Under the pieces are notes generated by a model. It had not been told where the DNA came from. It made no database searches and worked only from the letters and a program-made list of their open reading frames with translations. From Saccharothrix australiensis (GTDB lineage: Bacteria > Actinomycetota > Actinomycetes > Mycobacteriales > Pseudonocardiaceae): DNA of 64,000 nucleotides. Shown piece by piece: positions 17,363 to 25,447 of this stretch (the stretch's first letter is position 1; the number at the start of each line of letters is the position of its first letter). Location: positions 3,993,501 through 4,057,500 of the forward strand of contig NZ_RBXO01000001.1 in NCBI RefSeq assembly GCF_003634935.1. Direction: 5' to 3'. The translations under genes and the position numbers were made by a program.

Positions 17363-17881
17363 CTAGACGGTGCCGGTGAACCGGTCGTCGAGGTAGGCGG
17401 CCTTGGCGGCGTCGTCGCGCGCCGAGCGCAGGAAGCGGTTCCACGCCTGCCGCTCGTGCAGCACCGCGCCCATCTCCCAGACGCAGATGACCTGGAGGTG
17501 GTCGCCCTGTTCGAGGCGCTGGAACCCCTCGTCCCGCGTCACCTCGCGGTAGTAGACCGACACCCACATCTCGTTGTTGTTGCGCCAGGTGCAGGCGATG
17601 AGGAAGTGGAACGACGCGCCGCACAGGTGGTGCACGACGAACCCCAGCTCGCCGGAGATCGGGAGGCGGCCGGCGGCGACCTCCGCGCGCAGGAAGCGCT
17701 CGCCCTGGGCGCGCACCTCCGGGTCGACGGTGGCCTCCGCCTCGCGCACCTCGTACCACTTGAGGTGCGCGTCGGGCAGCACCACGTCGTGGTCGGGCAG
17801 CGCGACGACCTCCTTGCCGTAGTGGCGGTAGTCGTCGGAGACGCTGGTCAGCTTGGCGAGATGGGCGAGGTTCGTGGTCAC
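17363..17881 (-). CDS. Conserved-looking hypothetical protein
   Basis: 172 residues, soluble, rich in Trp, His and aromatic residues in the centre (GFVVHHLCGASFHFLIACTW, NNNEMWVSVYYREV), suggesting a compact alpha/beta or barrel fold. No catalytic motif is recognised and I do not recognise the family. It starts with GTG 17881 and is divergent from the gene at 17927 with only 45 bp between. It has good codon use and is clearly coding. It is not part of the aromatic operon, being convergent with it and separated by a strong hairpin. Confidence 0.7.
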   Translation of the reverse strand: MTTNLAHLAKLTSVSDDYRHYGKEVVALPDHDVVLPDAHLKWYEVREAEATVDPEVRAQGERFLRAEVAAGRLPISGELGFVVHHLCGASFHFLIACTWRNNNEMWVSVYYREVTRDEGFQRLEQGDHLQVICVWEMGAVLHERQAWNRFLRSARDDAAKAAYLDDRFTGTV

Positions 17882-17926
17882 GGCACGGGATGGTAAGCCG
17901 ACGGGGCCGGGCTAGTCTGCCCCGTT

Positions 17927-18595
17927 GTGAAACCGGATCTCGCCACTTTGCGGGCCGCCGTCGAGGAGTTCGGCGGTTACGCCCAGCCGGACCGGTCGTG
18001 GGCGGCGCTGCTCGCCGCGACCGCGCCGGCCATCGACCTGTCGGTGCCCGCGCACCGCGCGGCGGCGCACCGCTGGCTCAACGCGTGGGGCTGCCGCATC
18101 CGCTACCCGAAGGACGGCGAGCCGCCGGTGTTCGACGAGGCGCTGGCGGCGTGGTGGGAGCACGGGCACGCCGCGCTGCCGCCGGCGGGCACGCGGATCG
18201 GCGAGCTGACCGACGAGGCGATCGAGGCGCTCGGCGACTGCTTCGCCGAGCTGTCCGCCGCGCCTGCCGCGGCCCGTCGCTCGCTCGGCCCGACGGCCGC
18301 GTCGAAGCTGCTGTTCGCCCTGCGCCCGGCCGGCCTCATGCCGTGGGACGACCTGATCGCGCGCGGCCTGCACGGCGGGCGCGACCGGGCGGCGTACACC
18401 GCGCACCTGCGACTGGGCCGCAGCTGGGCGCGCGACCTGCTCGCCGAGGCGGGCGTCGACGAGCAGGCGCTGGTGGCGCGGCTGGGCAGGCCGGGCCACT
18501 CGCTGGCGAAACTGCTCGACGAGTACTGCTACCTGGTGCACACCCGTAATTGGTCGGTCACTGACGGCGAGCGCCCCGTGCCAACGGGCGCGTAA
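17927..18595 (+). CDS. Hypothetical protein, helical
   Basis: 222 residues, predicted mostly helical, cytoplasmic. Trp-rich N-terminus (DRSWAALLAA, HRWLNAWGC), then LGPTAASKLLFALRPAGLMPWDDLIARGL, a conserved-looking stretch reminiscent of helix-hairpin-helix glycosylase-like folds but without the catalytic Asp/Lys signature. The GTG at 17927 lies 8 bases after a TAGTCT -10 box (17913-17918), so the transcript is probably leaderless. Function not assigned. Confidence 0.7.
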   Translation: MKPDLATLRAAVEEFGGYAQPDRSWAALLAATAPAIDLSVPAHRAAAHRWLNAWGCRIRYPKDGEPPVFDEALAAWWEHGHAALPPAGTRIGELTDEAIEALGDCFAELSAAPAAARRSLGPTAASKLLFALRPAGLMPWDDLIARGLHGGRDRAAYTAHLRLGRSWARDLLAEAGVDEQALVARLGRPGHSLAKLLDEYCYLVHTRNWSVTDGERPVPTGA

Positions 18596-18770
18596 TTAAC
18601 CGGTCACTTTCCGCGAGCTGGTGATGGCGCGGTCACGGAACGCTTTCAAGTGATTGTCCGACTACCCACGGAGAGCGGCCGATCGGCGGTGTCCGGTGGC
18701 TCTCCGGGATGCCGGCGGGCGACTCCATAGGGGTTCCTGATGAGTGCCCGCCGGCGATTCGGGAGCGTCG

Positions 18771-18798
18771 TTGACATCGCACCGACCGCGCTTACGAT
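18771..18798 (+). promoter_or_regulatory. Promoter upstream of the hydrazine cluster
   Basis: TTGACA (18771-18776), a 16-bp spacer, then TACGAT (18793-18798): one of the best sigma-70-type promoters in the window. It drives rightward transcription into the small ORF at 18828 and the FAD oxidase at 18956. A GTGGCG/CGCCAC dyad (18844-18866) lies within the leader. The rest of 18596-18770 shows nothing I can name. Confidence 0.6.
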
Positions 18799-18827
18799 CT
18801 GCGTACCCAGGACGAGGGGAGACCGGG

Positions 18828-18959
18828 GTGCGTAGTTTGTCGGGTGGCGGAACGGTAAAACGCCACACATTGTCCGAATTGCCCGTCCGAGGGGCGGGTC
18901 ACACTTTTTCCGGCACTTCCGGGGTATTCGGCGCGGGCGCGGCGGGCGGTCCGGCGTGA
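18828..18959 (+). CDS. Possible 43-residue leader ORF coupled to the FAD oxidase
   Basis: GTG at 18828, with GAGGGGA just upstream and a promoter 30 bp before, opens a 43-codon frame starting MRSLSGGGTVKRHTLSELPV and ending with a Gly/Ala-rich tail. Its TGA overlaps the GTG of the next gene (GTGA), which would couple translation. It could be a regulatory leader peptide, a small protein, or (less likely, no RiPP enzymes nearby) a precursor peptide. It may also be untranslated leader. Only the context supports it. Confidence 0.35.
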   Translation: MRSLSGGGTVKRHTLSELPVRGAGHTFSGTSGVFGAGAAGGPA

Positions 18960-19981
18960 AGGTGGGGGTGATCGGCGGGGGCCTCGCGGGGTCGCTGCTG
19001 GCGTGGCGGCTGCGGGAGGCGTCGCGCCGGGTGCGGGTCGAGGTCGTCGTGGGTCGCCGCGCCACCCCGGACGCCTCCGCGGTGTCCGGCGGGCTCGTGC
19101 GCGGGTTCGAGCCGGACCCGGTGGCCTGCCGCGACGCGGCGGACAGCCTGGCGGAGGTCCGGGGCGACGCCCGGCTGCGCGAGGGCGGCGGGTACCGGGA
19201 GATCGGCTCCCTGTACGTGGTGCGCGCCGGTGTCGACCCGGCCGGGTCGGTGCGGGTGGTCGAGGAGCGGCTGCCCGGCTCGCCGGTGGTGGTGGACGCG
19301 CGTGTCCTGCGCGACCGGTTCGGGCTGCGCGACCCGGAGGGGCGCGCGGTGGGCGTGGTGGAGCGGCACGCCGGCCACCTCTCGCCCGCCCGGCTGCGCG
19401 ACAGCGCGCTGGCGTGGGCCGCCGACCTCGGCGCGGAGGTGGTGCGGGCGGACGCCGTCGAGGTGCGCGACGGACCGGCCGTGCGCACCTGCGACGGGGC
19501 GGAGCGCCGGTACGACGTGCTGGTGGTGGCGACCGGCGCGTGGACGCCCGGTCTGGTCGACCACGGCGGCGCGCTGCGCGTCAAGCAGATCCAGTACGGC
19601 GTCCACCCCCTGGTCCTGCCGGGTGTCGGCGCGTTCGTGGACGACGACACCGGCCTGTACGGCAGGCCCTGGGCGGCGGGCGCGTTCCTGGTGGGCATGG
19701 GCGGCGACCGCTGGGACGTCGGCCCGGGGGAGGCGGCGCCCGACCGGGCGCTGGCCGACCGGGTCCTGGCCGCGGTGCGCCGCCGGTTCGGGGTGGTCGG
19801 CGGTCCGCCGGACCGGCTGGTGGCGTCGTGCGACTGCTGGTCGTCGCCGGCGGGGCTGCGGCTGCGGCCGGTCGCGGGCCGGCCCGGCCTGTGCACGTTC
19901 ACCGGCGGCAGCGGGGGCGCCGCGAAAACCGTCGTCGCGGCGAGCCGCACGGCGGCGGGTGAGCTGTTGGCGGCGCGCTGA
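18956..19981 (+). CDS. FAD-dependent amino-acid oxidase (DAO / glycine-oxidase type), hydrazine cluster
   Basis: 341 residues of the DAO fold: VGVIGGGLAGSLLAWRL (dinucleotide-binding GxGxxG) at residue 3, RYDVLVVATGAWTP mid-protein, and a C-terminal GLCTFTGGSGGAAKTV FAD-contact block. DAO-type enzymes oxidise a C-N bond of an amine or amino acid. In the s56-p1 and triacsin pathways, an enzyme of this class cleaves the lysine-hydrazine-glycine conjugate to release hydrazinoacetic acid and a semialdehyde. Clustering here with an N-hydroxylase, cupin and MetRS-like protein supports the same role. It uses a GTG start, with no obvious SD of its own beyond the coupling overlap. Confidence 0.8.
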   Translation: MKVGVIGGGLAGSLLAWRLREASRRVRVEVVVGRRATPDASAVSGGLVRGFEPDPVACRDAADSLAEVRGDARLREGGGYREIGSLYVVRAGVDPAGSVRVVEERLPGSPVVVDARVLRDRFGLRDPEGRAVGVVERHAGHLSPARLRDSALAWAADLGAEVVRADAVEVRDGPAVRTCDGAERRYDVLVVATGAWTPGLVDHGGALRVKQIQYGVHPLVLPGVGAFVDDDTGLYGRPWAAGAFLVGMGGDRWDVGPGEAAPDRALADRVLAAVRRRFGVVGGPPDRLVASCDCWSSPAGLRLRPVAGRPGLCTFTGGSGGAAKTVVAASRTAAGELLAAR

Positions 19982-20030
19982 TGGTGCCGCGCTGATGGTG
20001 CGGCGCTGATGGTGCGGCGCTGACGGTGCC
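19975..20030 (+). repeat. Four tandem copies of a 14-bp unit at the oxidase stop codon
   Basis: GCGCTGATGGTGCC and near-identical copies at 19975, 19989, 20003 and 20017. The first copy contains the oxidase TGA stop (19979-19981). Replication slippage at the 3' end of the gene is the simple explanation. Confidence 0.9.
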
Positions 20031-20040
20031 GCGCGGAAAT

Positions 20041-20130
20041 CCCGGCCGGCGGTCCACCCGGACCTTCCGGTCGGGATTCGGGCTGCCCGGAAAATGGGCC
20101 CGGAACCGTCGATAGGGTTCTTTTATCGAC
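20041..20130. promoter_or_regulatory. Hairpin and palindrome in the 366-bp gap before the N-hydroxylase
   Basis: CCCGGCCGG (20041-20049) can pair with CCGGTCGGG (20067-20075, one G-U), a possible terminator after the oxidase. GTCGATA (20108-20114) and TATCGAC (20124-20130) are a perfect 7-bp inverted repeat in a locally AT-rich patch, a plausible operator or promoter element for the operon starting at 20348. I see no ORF in 19982-20347. Confidence 0.5.
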
Positions 20131-20347
20131 TCCATTCGGACGCGTCGGCGGACATCTTGTCGGCGGCGATCCGGTCACCTACGGTTCGTTCGTCAAGCCG
20201 GACCCGGCTTTCTCGACCGCCTGGCGCGGGAATTGTTTCCCCGGCGCCGGCGGACCTGAATTCCTGCCTACTCGGGGCGCTCGATCGCCTCCACCCGCGT
20301 GACGCCGCCGTCGCGGCGCCACCCACTTCGAGGTTTGGGAGAATGCG

Positions 20348-21673
20348 TTGGACCACCGGGATGTAGAGCTGCTGGCGATCGGCGCGGGGCCGGCGAACCT
20401 GGCCCTGGCCGTGGCGTTGGAGGAACTCGCCCCCGACCTGGCCGCCCGCACGCTCGTCGTGGAGCAGCACGAGGACGTCGCCTGGCAGCGGGGGATGCTG
20501 CTGCCCTGGTCGCAGAGCCAGGTGTCGTTCCTGAAGGACCTCGTGACCCTGCGCAACCCGCGCAGCGAGTTCTCCTTCGTCAACTACCTGCACTCGATCG
20601 GCAGGCTGGACGAGTTCATCAACCTCGGCACGTTCACGCCCTACCGGCTGGAGATCTCCGACTACCTGGCGTGGGTCGCGCGGTCGCTGCGCGCGGTGCG
20701 GCTGGAGCACGGCCGCCGCGTCGTCGGTGTCGAGCCGGGCGACGTCGTGGCCGGGCGGGTCACCGGCTGGCTGGTGCGGTTCGCCGACGGCGGCACCGTC
20801 CGCTGCCGCGACCTGGTGGTGGGCGCGGGCCGCGACGCCCACGTGCCCGAGCAGTTCGCCGCGCTGCCGAGGGAGCGGGTCGTGCACAGCACGGAGTTCC
20901 TGGACCGCGTCGGCGAACTGGACCCGAGGGCCGCGCACCGGGTCGTCGTGGTGGGCGGCGCGCAGAGCGCGGCGGAGATGCTGTGGTCCACCCACCAGGG
21001 CTTCCCGAACGCGCAGGTGACGATGGTGATGCGCTCCATCGGCCTCAACGGCTACGAGAGCAGCAAGTTCACCAACGAGCTGTTCTACCCGTCCTTCGTG
21101 GACACGTTCAACGCGGCGCTGCCCGACGCGCGCGAGCAGCTGCTCCAGGAGATGCACCGCACCAACTACTCCGGGCTCGCACCGTCCATGTTGGACAACC
21201 TCTACCGCACCATGTACCTGGAGAAGCTGACCGGCGCGGAGCGGCTGCGCATGATCACGATGGCCGAGGTGCCCGACGCGCGCCTGGACGGCGACGAGGT
21301 CGTGCTGACCCTGCTGGACCGCAAGTCCGGCGTCGCCGAGGAGCTGCGCTGCGACGTCGTCATGCTCGGCACCGGTTTCGTGAAGCGGATGCCCGCGCTG
21401 ACCCGGTCGCTGGCCGCCGCCGTCGGCGTGGACGACTTCACCGTCACCCGCCACTACCGCATGACGCTCCCCGACTCGGTCGACGCCAGGGTCTACCTCC
21501 AGGGCGTCAACGAGTCCACGCACGGCATCGCCGACTCGCTGATCAGCGTGCTCGCCGTGCGCGCCGGCGAGATCGTCGGCGACCTGCTGGCCGGCCGCCC
21601 GGCGCCCGCCACCCCGGACGCCCGGCCGAGGTCCGACGCCGACCTGCTCGCCAGCGCGTCCCACCCCGCCTGA
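20348..21673 (+). CDS. L-lysine/L-ornithine N-monooxygenase, hydrazine cluster
   Basis: A 441-residue flavin N-hydroxylating monooxygenase. Seen: AIGAGPANLAL (FAD GxGPxN, residues 11-20), PWSQSQVSFLKDLVTLRNPRS (substrate/FAD contact typical of the family), VVVVGGAQSAAEM (NADPH site, ~200), GLNGYESSKFTNELFYP, and the C-terminal GVNESTHGIADSLISVLAVR. It hydroxylates the side-chain amine of lysine or ornithine using NADPH and O2. In hydrazine pathways N6-hydroxylysine is the electrophile for N-N bond formation. The TTG start (20348) is inferred from the SD-like GGGAGA and lack of a better start. It is followed after 32 bp by the cupin. Confidence 0.9.
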   Translation: MDHRDVELLAIGAGPANLALAVALEELAPDLAARTLVVEQHEDVAWQRGMLLPWSQSQVSFLKDLVTLRNPRSEFSFVNYLHSIGRLDEFINLGTFTPYRLEISDYLAWVARSLRAVRLEHGRRVVGVEPGDVVAGRVTGWLVRFADGGTVRCRDLVVGAGRDAHVPEQFAALPRERVVHSTEFLDRVGELDPRAAHRVVVVGGAQSAAEMLWSTHQGFPNAQVTMVMRSIGLNGYESSKFTNELFYPSFVDTFNAALPDAREQLLQEMHRTNYSGLAPSMLDNLYRTMYLEKLTGAERLRMITMAEVPDARLDGDEVVLTLLDRKSGVAEELRCDVVMLGTGFVKRMPALTRSLAAAVGVDDFTVTRHYRMTLPDSVDARVYLQGVNESTHGIADSLISVLAVRAGEIVGDLLAGRPAPATPDARPRSDADLLASASHPA

Positions 21674-21705
21674 GCCGCACCCACCGCACGGAGGAAACCG
21701 ACACC

Positions 21706-22074
21706 ATGATGGAGATCCGCAAGCTCGACCGGGAGAACCTGAAGCAGGACAACGGCCTGGTGGCCCAGCGGCTGATGCCGTGGGAGCTGGTGAACGCGCC
21801 GTTCGAGGGCTCCTGGTGCGTGGTGCGGCCCGGCGCCGAGTCCGGCGCGCACGGCCACCACGAGTACGAGATCTGGGTCGCCCTGTCCGGCGAGTCGCAC
21901 ATCGTGACCGCGGCCGGCGAGACGCCGTTCGTGGCGGGCGACATCGTCCACTTCACGCCGCACGAGCGCCACCAGGTGGTCAACCGCGGCGACGCCGACT
22001 TCGAGTTCTACGCCATCTGGTGGGACGCCGAGATGAGCGAGAAGTTCGCCGCCCGCCACGAGGAGTCCGCGTGA
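21706..22074 (+). CDS. Stand-alone cupin, hydrazine-synthetase half
   Basis: A 122-residue single-domain cupin. The metal ligands of cupin motif 1 are seen as H49, H51 and E55 (AHGHHEYEIW) and of motif 2 as H89 (HERHQVVN). ATG 21706 has GAGGAA upstream; a second ATG follows directly at 21709. Its stop overlaps the GTG of the MetRS-like gene (GTGA). In known hydrazine synthetases a cupin and a MetRS-like domain are fused; the cupin rearranges the ester of N-hydroxylysine and the activated amino acid into an N-N bonded product. Here the same pair is split, which argues that the two proteins act as a complex. Confidence 0.82.
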   Translation: MMEIRKLDRENLKQDNGLVAQRLMPWELVNAPFEGSWCVVRPGAESGAHGHHEYEIWVALSGESHIVTAAGETPFVAGDIVHFTPHERHQVVNRGDADFEFYAIWWDAEMSEKFAARHEESA

Positions 22075-23702
22075 CCGACCGCGCGCGCCCGGCGATCGTC
22101 ATCGCCGCGACACCCACCCCGAACGGCGACCTGCACGTGGGCCACATGGCCGGCCCGTACCTGTCCGGCGACGTCTACGCCCGCTACCTGCGCGCCAACG
22201 GCCGCCAGGTGATCTACACGACCTGCACCGACGACAGCCAGAGCTACGTCGTGTCCACCGCGCACCGCCGGGACACCACGCCCGAGGAGCTGGTGGCGAC
22301 GTCGACGGCGCGGATCGAGCGGTCCCTGTCGATGATGGGCACGCTGATGGCGGGCCTGCCGCCGATCGACGACCGCTACCGCCGCACGGTGCTGGACTAC
22401 GTGGCGGACCTGCACGCCGCCGGGCGGTTCCGGCTGCGCACGGTGCGCCTGCCCTACGCCCGCAACGCGGGCCGGTTCCTCTACGACGGCCTGGTCGCCG
22501 GCACCTGCCCGGTGTGCATGGCGGGCAGTTGCGGTGGCGCGTGCGAGACCTGCGGCCACCCCAACAACTTCGACGAGCTGATCGACCCGAGGTACACGGT
22601 CGACCCGACCGACCCGGTGGTCTACCGCGAGCACACCGTCCTGGTGCTGCCGATGGAGGAGTACCGGGAGCGGCTGACGAGCTACTACGCGTCCCGCACG
22701 CCGCGCTGGCGGCCCCACGCCAAGCAGCTGATCGGCGAGCTGCTCGCCCGCCCGCTGCCGGACGTGCCCGTCACGTTCCCCGGCACCTGGGGCATCGCGG
22801 CGCCGTTCCCCGAGACACCGGGCCAGGTCCTGTACCCGTGGATCGAGGCGATGCCCGCCGCGATCTACAGCACCTGGTGGGCGGCCACGCGGCACGGCCG
22901 CGCGACCGGCGACACCGACCACCTGTGGCGCGCCGAGTCCGACGCGGAACTGGTCTACTTCCACGGCTTCGACAACGTCTACCACTGGGGCCTGGTGGAC
23001 CTGGTGATGCTGCTCGCCCACGGCGACCGGTACACCACGCCGGAGAGCAACGTCTGCAACGAGTTCTACGACCTGGACGGCGAGAAGTTCTCCACCAGCC
23101 GCAACCACCTGATCTGGAGCGCCGACCTGCTCGCCGAGGTGCCGCGCGACCTGGTGCGCTTCTACCTGGCGCTGACCGCGCCGGAGTACCAGCGCACCAA
23201 CTTCAGCCGCGACGCGCTGCACGCCGTCACCACGCGCCGCCTGGTCGAGCCGTGGAACGCGCTCGCCGACGCCGTCACCCTGGCGCTGGTCGGCGTGGAC
23301 GCGGCGGGCGAGCCGCGCACCACCGAGGACGGCAGGCGGCGCTCGGCGGCCATGCTGGAGCGCTTCCGGCTGTGCTACGAGCTGCCGAACTTCAGCCTGG
23401 GCCGGGCGGCGGAGACCCTGCTGACCCAGCTCGGGCGGCTGCGCACGCTGGCCGACGCGGTGGACGGCAAGCGCAACGGGCACTCGCCGGTCGCGCCCGG
23501 CGACCTGCTGCTGGAGGCGCGGACGCTGCTGGCGTGCGCCGCGCCGATCCTGGTCGACGTCGCCGACGCGCTGCACGCCGGCGGCGTGGACCTCGACCTG
23601 GGCGCGGCGCGCGCCGAGTCGGTGCCGGTGTTCCGGTTCCCCCGGCTGCCCTCGACCACCGCGCCCGCCGGGCGCGAACCCGCGCTCGACGGCGCACGTT
23701 AG
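22071..23702 (+). CDS. Methionyl-tRNA-synthetase-like enzyme, hydrazine-synthetase half
   Basis: A 543-residue class I aminoacyl-tRNA-synthetase homologue. The HIGH motif appears as HVGH (22-25), the KMSKS motif as KFSTS (339-343), and the zinc knuckle as CPVC...CETC (from C146). Both adenylation signatures are thus kept and it should activate an amino acid as its adenylate. A MetRS-type helical region follows (VEPWNALADAV, NFSLGRAAETLLTQL), but no tRNA-binding extension is evident. In hydrazine biosynthesis such proteins load glycine, glutamate or another amino acid onto the hydroxyl of N-hydroxylysine. Position inside a biosynthetic operon argues against a housekeeping MetRS. The amino acid selected cannot be read by eye. 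Confidence 0.86.
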   Translation: MTDRARPAIVIAATPTPNGDLHVGHMAGPYLSGDVYARYLRANGRQVIYTTCTDDSQSYVVSTAHRRDTTPEELVATSTARIERSLSMMGTLMAGLPPIDDRYRRTVLDYVADLHAAGRFRLRTVRLPYARNAGRFLYDGLVAGTCPVCMAGSCGGACETCGHPNNFDELIDPRYTVDPTDPVVYREHTVLVLPMEEYRERLTSYYASRTPRWRPHAKQLIGELLARPLPDVPVTFPGTWGIAAPFPETPGQVLYPWIEAMPAAIYSTWWAATRHGRATGDTDHLWRAESDAELVYFHGFDNVYHWGLVDLVMLLAHGDRYTTPESNVCNEFYDLDGEKFSTSRNHLIWSADLLAEVPRDLVRFYLALTAPEYQRTNFSRDALHAVTTRRLVEPWNALADAVTLALVGVDAAGEPRTTEDGRRRSAAMLERFRLCYELPNFSLGRAAETLLTQLGRLRTLADAVDGKRNGHSPVAPGDLLLEARTLLACAAPILVDVADALHAGGVDLDLGAARAESVPVFRFPRLPSTTAPAGREPALDGAR

Positions 23703-23713
23703 GAGGCACCGCC

Positions 23714-24955
23714 GTGAAGCTGCTGACCGTGGAGACCCGCCAGTACCTCCAGTACTACCACTCGCGCTACCAGCAGGTGGAGGCGCTGGGCGTGGAGCTG
23801 TACGTCCTCAACGGCGAGGGCACCGAGGACTTCTGGCCCGCCGACCGCTACCGCCTGGTGGGCGGCAAGAACATCGACGACATGATCGCCGTGGCGAAGC
23901 AGTGGCACGCCGCGGAGGAGTTCGCGGGCGTCATCACCTTCTCCGAGGCGGCGGTGGTGGCCGTCGCCGCCATCGCGGAGGCCCTCGGCCTGCCCGGCAT
24001 CGGCGTGGAGGCGGCGCTCAACAGCCGCAACAAGCTGTTGATGCGCCGGGCGCACCAGAAGGCGGGCGCGCCGATCCCCGGTTTCCGGTACGTGACGGAA
24101 CTGGCGCAGGCGCGCGACGCCGCCCGCGAGTTCGGCTACCCGGTGATCGTCAAGCCGACGCTGGGCGCGGGCAGCCACTTCGTGTTCAAGTGCGACGACG
24201 AGGCCGAGCTGACCGAGCGCTACGAGCAGGCCGCCGCGGGCATCCGGGAGCTGTTCTGGGCCACCTCGGAGGCCGAGGGCGTCGACCTGGGGCCCAACGG
24301 CCTACTGGTCGAGTCGTTCCTGGACGGCAAGGAGTACCTGATGGAGGCCGTCGCCTGGGACGGCGAGGTCTACCTGGGCTCGGTGGTGGACCGGATCACC
24401 GCCGAGGGCGGCACCTTCGACGACGACGTGCACCACGCGCCGACGTCGATGAGCCGGGAGGACCTGGCCGCCGTGCACGAGGTGGTGAAGGCGGGCGCGC
24501 TCGCGCAGGGACTGCGGCGCGGCGTCATGCACGCCGAGGTGCGGTTCCACCGGGGCAAGCCGTACCTGCTGGAGATCGCGGCCCGCGTCGGCGGCGGCGG
24601 GCTGGACGAGATCGCCCGGTTGACCGCCGACCACGACCCGATCGCGGCGGTGGTCGACGTCGCCGTCGGGCGGCGGCCGGACGTGCGGCACTTCCGGCCC
24701 ACCGGCACGCACATCACCGCCATGTGCCTGATCTCCGAGGCGGGCGTGGTCGACCGCGTGGTCGTGCCCGAGGAGGTCGAGCGGTCGGACCGGGTGTTCC
24801 TGCTCAAGATCACCGCACGGCCCGGCGACGTGATCCGGCGACCGCCGGACGGCAACACCATCCTCGGCTTCCTCGGCACCACCGGGGAGTCCGAACAGGA
24901 CGCGTTCGCGCTGATGACCGAGTACGCGTCGAAGATCCGGGTCGAGTTCCGCTGA
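23714..24955 (+). CDS. ATP-grasp ligase 1 of the hydrazine cluster
   Basis: A 413-residue ATP-grasp enzyme. Seen: YPVIVKPTLGAGSHFVF (ATP-binding lysine and glycine loop), LLVESFLDGKEYLME, and the Mg-binding end YLLEIAARVGGGG. The GTG at 23714 lies 11 bp after the MetRS-like stop, with AGGAGG between. ATP-grasp ligases of this type join a carboxylate (as acyl phosphate) to an amine, as in L-amino-acid ligases. Here it could attach the hydrazine unit to an amino acid or extend it as a dipeptide. A C-terminal domain of ~120 residues (ITAMCLISEAGVVDRV...) resembles the lid of biotin-carboxylase-like ligases. Confidence 0.87.
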   Translation: MKLLTVETRQYLQYYHSRYQQVEALGVELYVLNGEGTEDFWPADRYRLVGGKNIDDMIAVAKQWHAAEEFAGVITFSEAAVVAVAAIAEALGLPGIGVEAALNSRNKLLMRRAHQKAGAPIPGFRYVTELAQARDAAREFGYPVIVKPTLGAGSHFVFKCDDEAELTERYEQAAAGIRELFWATSEAEGVDLGPNGLLVESFLDGKEYLMEAVAWDGEVYLGSVVDRITAEGGTFDDDVHHAPTSMSREDLAAVHEVVKAGALAQGLRRGVMHAEVRFHRGKPYLLEIAARVGGGGLDEIARLTADHDPIAAVVDVAVGRRPDVRHFRPTGTHITAMCLISEAGVVDRVVVPEEVERSDRVFLLKITARPGDVIRRPPDGNTILGFLGTTGESEQDAFALMTEYASKIRVEFR

Positions 24956-25075
24956 CACCGGGCGGGCGCCCGGCACCGCGCCGGGCGCCCGACCGGTCGC
25001 GACCCCCTTTGCCCGAACCGAAACCCGGCGCAGCGCCCGGCGCTGCGCGCCCGAACCGCGTGGGGAGCGAGGAAA

Positions 25076-25447
25076 GTGATCAACTACGACGGCAAGAGGT
25101 TCCGGCCCGTCGCCGACGGCGCGCCCGAGGAGAGCCGGGTCGCCGTCTACCACCAGGACGGCGACCTGCTGTGGGGCGAGTTCCTCGGCGGCCGGGCCCG
25201 GCGCGGCGCGCTGACCGGCACCGCCGCGCCCGACGGCTCGCTGGACTTCGCCTACTGCATGGTGCTCGACGACGGCGAGGTCGTGTCCGGCCACTGCCGC
25301 AGCACGCCGAACGTCCTGTCCGACGGCCGCATCCGCCTCGACGAGGTGTGGGAGCGGTTCGGCGACCACGCGTCCAGCGGCGTGTCCGTGATCGAGGAAA
25401 TCCCCGCACCGCAAGCCACCCGACCCGTGAGGACCCGCCAGCCATGA
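25076..25447 (+). CDS. Small lipocalin-like beta-barrel protein
   Basis: A 123-residue protein starting MINYDGKRFRPVADG. The alternating strands (VAVYHQDGDLLWGEFLGG, GSLDFAYCMVLDDGEVVSGH) and the tail GRIRLDEVWERFG suit a small closed beta barrel. Similar short actinobacterial proteins are often annotated, doubtfully, as N-acetylglutamate synthase-like; no GNAT acetyl-CoA motif is seen. The GTG 25076 follows GAGGAAA. Its stop overlaps the start of the solute-binding protein gene by 4 bp, so both are made together. It may bind a small intermediate; the role is not known. Confidence 0.7.
   Translation: MINYDGKRFRPVADGAPEESRVAVYHQDGDLLWGEFLGGRARRGALTGTAAPDGSLDFAYCMVLDDGEVVSGHCRSTPNVLSDGRIRLDEVWERFGDHASSGVSVIEEIPAPQATRPVRTRQP

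Noticed and set aside
18828-18959. Firm call of a RiPP precursor
   Set aside because: No lanthipeptide, YcaO, radical-SAM or protease maturation genes are nearby. Listed only as a low-confidence small ORF.
18646-20178. Minus-strand protein opposite the FAD oxidase
   Set aside because: Pro/Arg/Thr-rich composition with no domain text. The plus strand has a clear FAD-binding protein.
22071-23702. Housekeeping methionyl-tRNA synthetase
   Set aside because: It is translationally coupled to a cupin and sits among biosynthetic genes. It lacks an evident C-terminal tRNA-binding extension, and its neighbours match hydrazine-synthetase partners.
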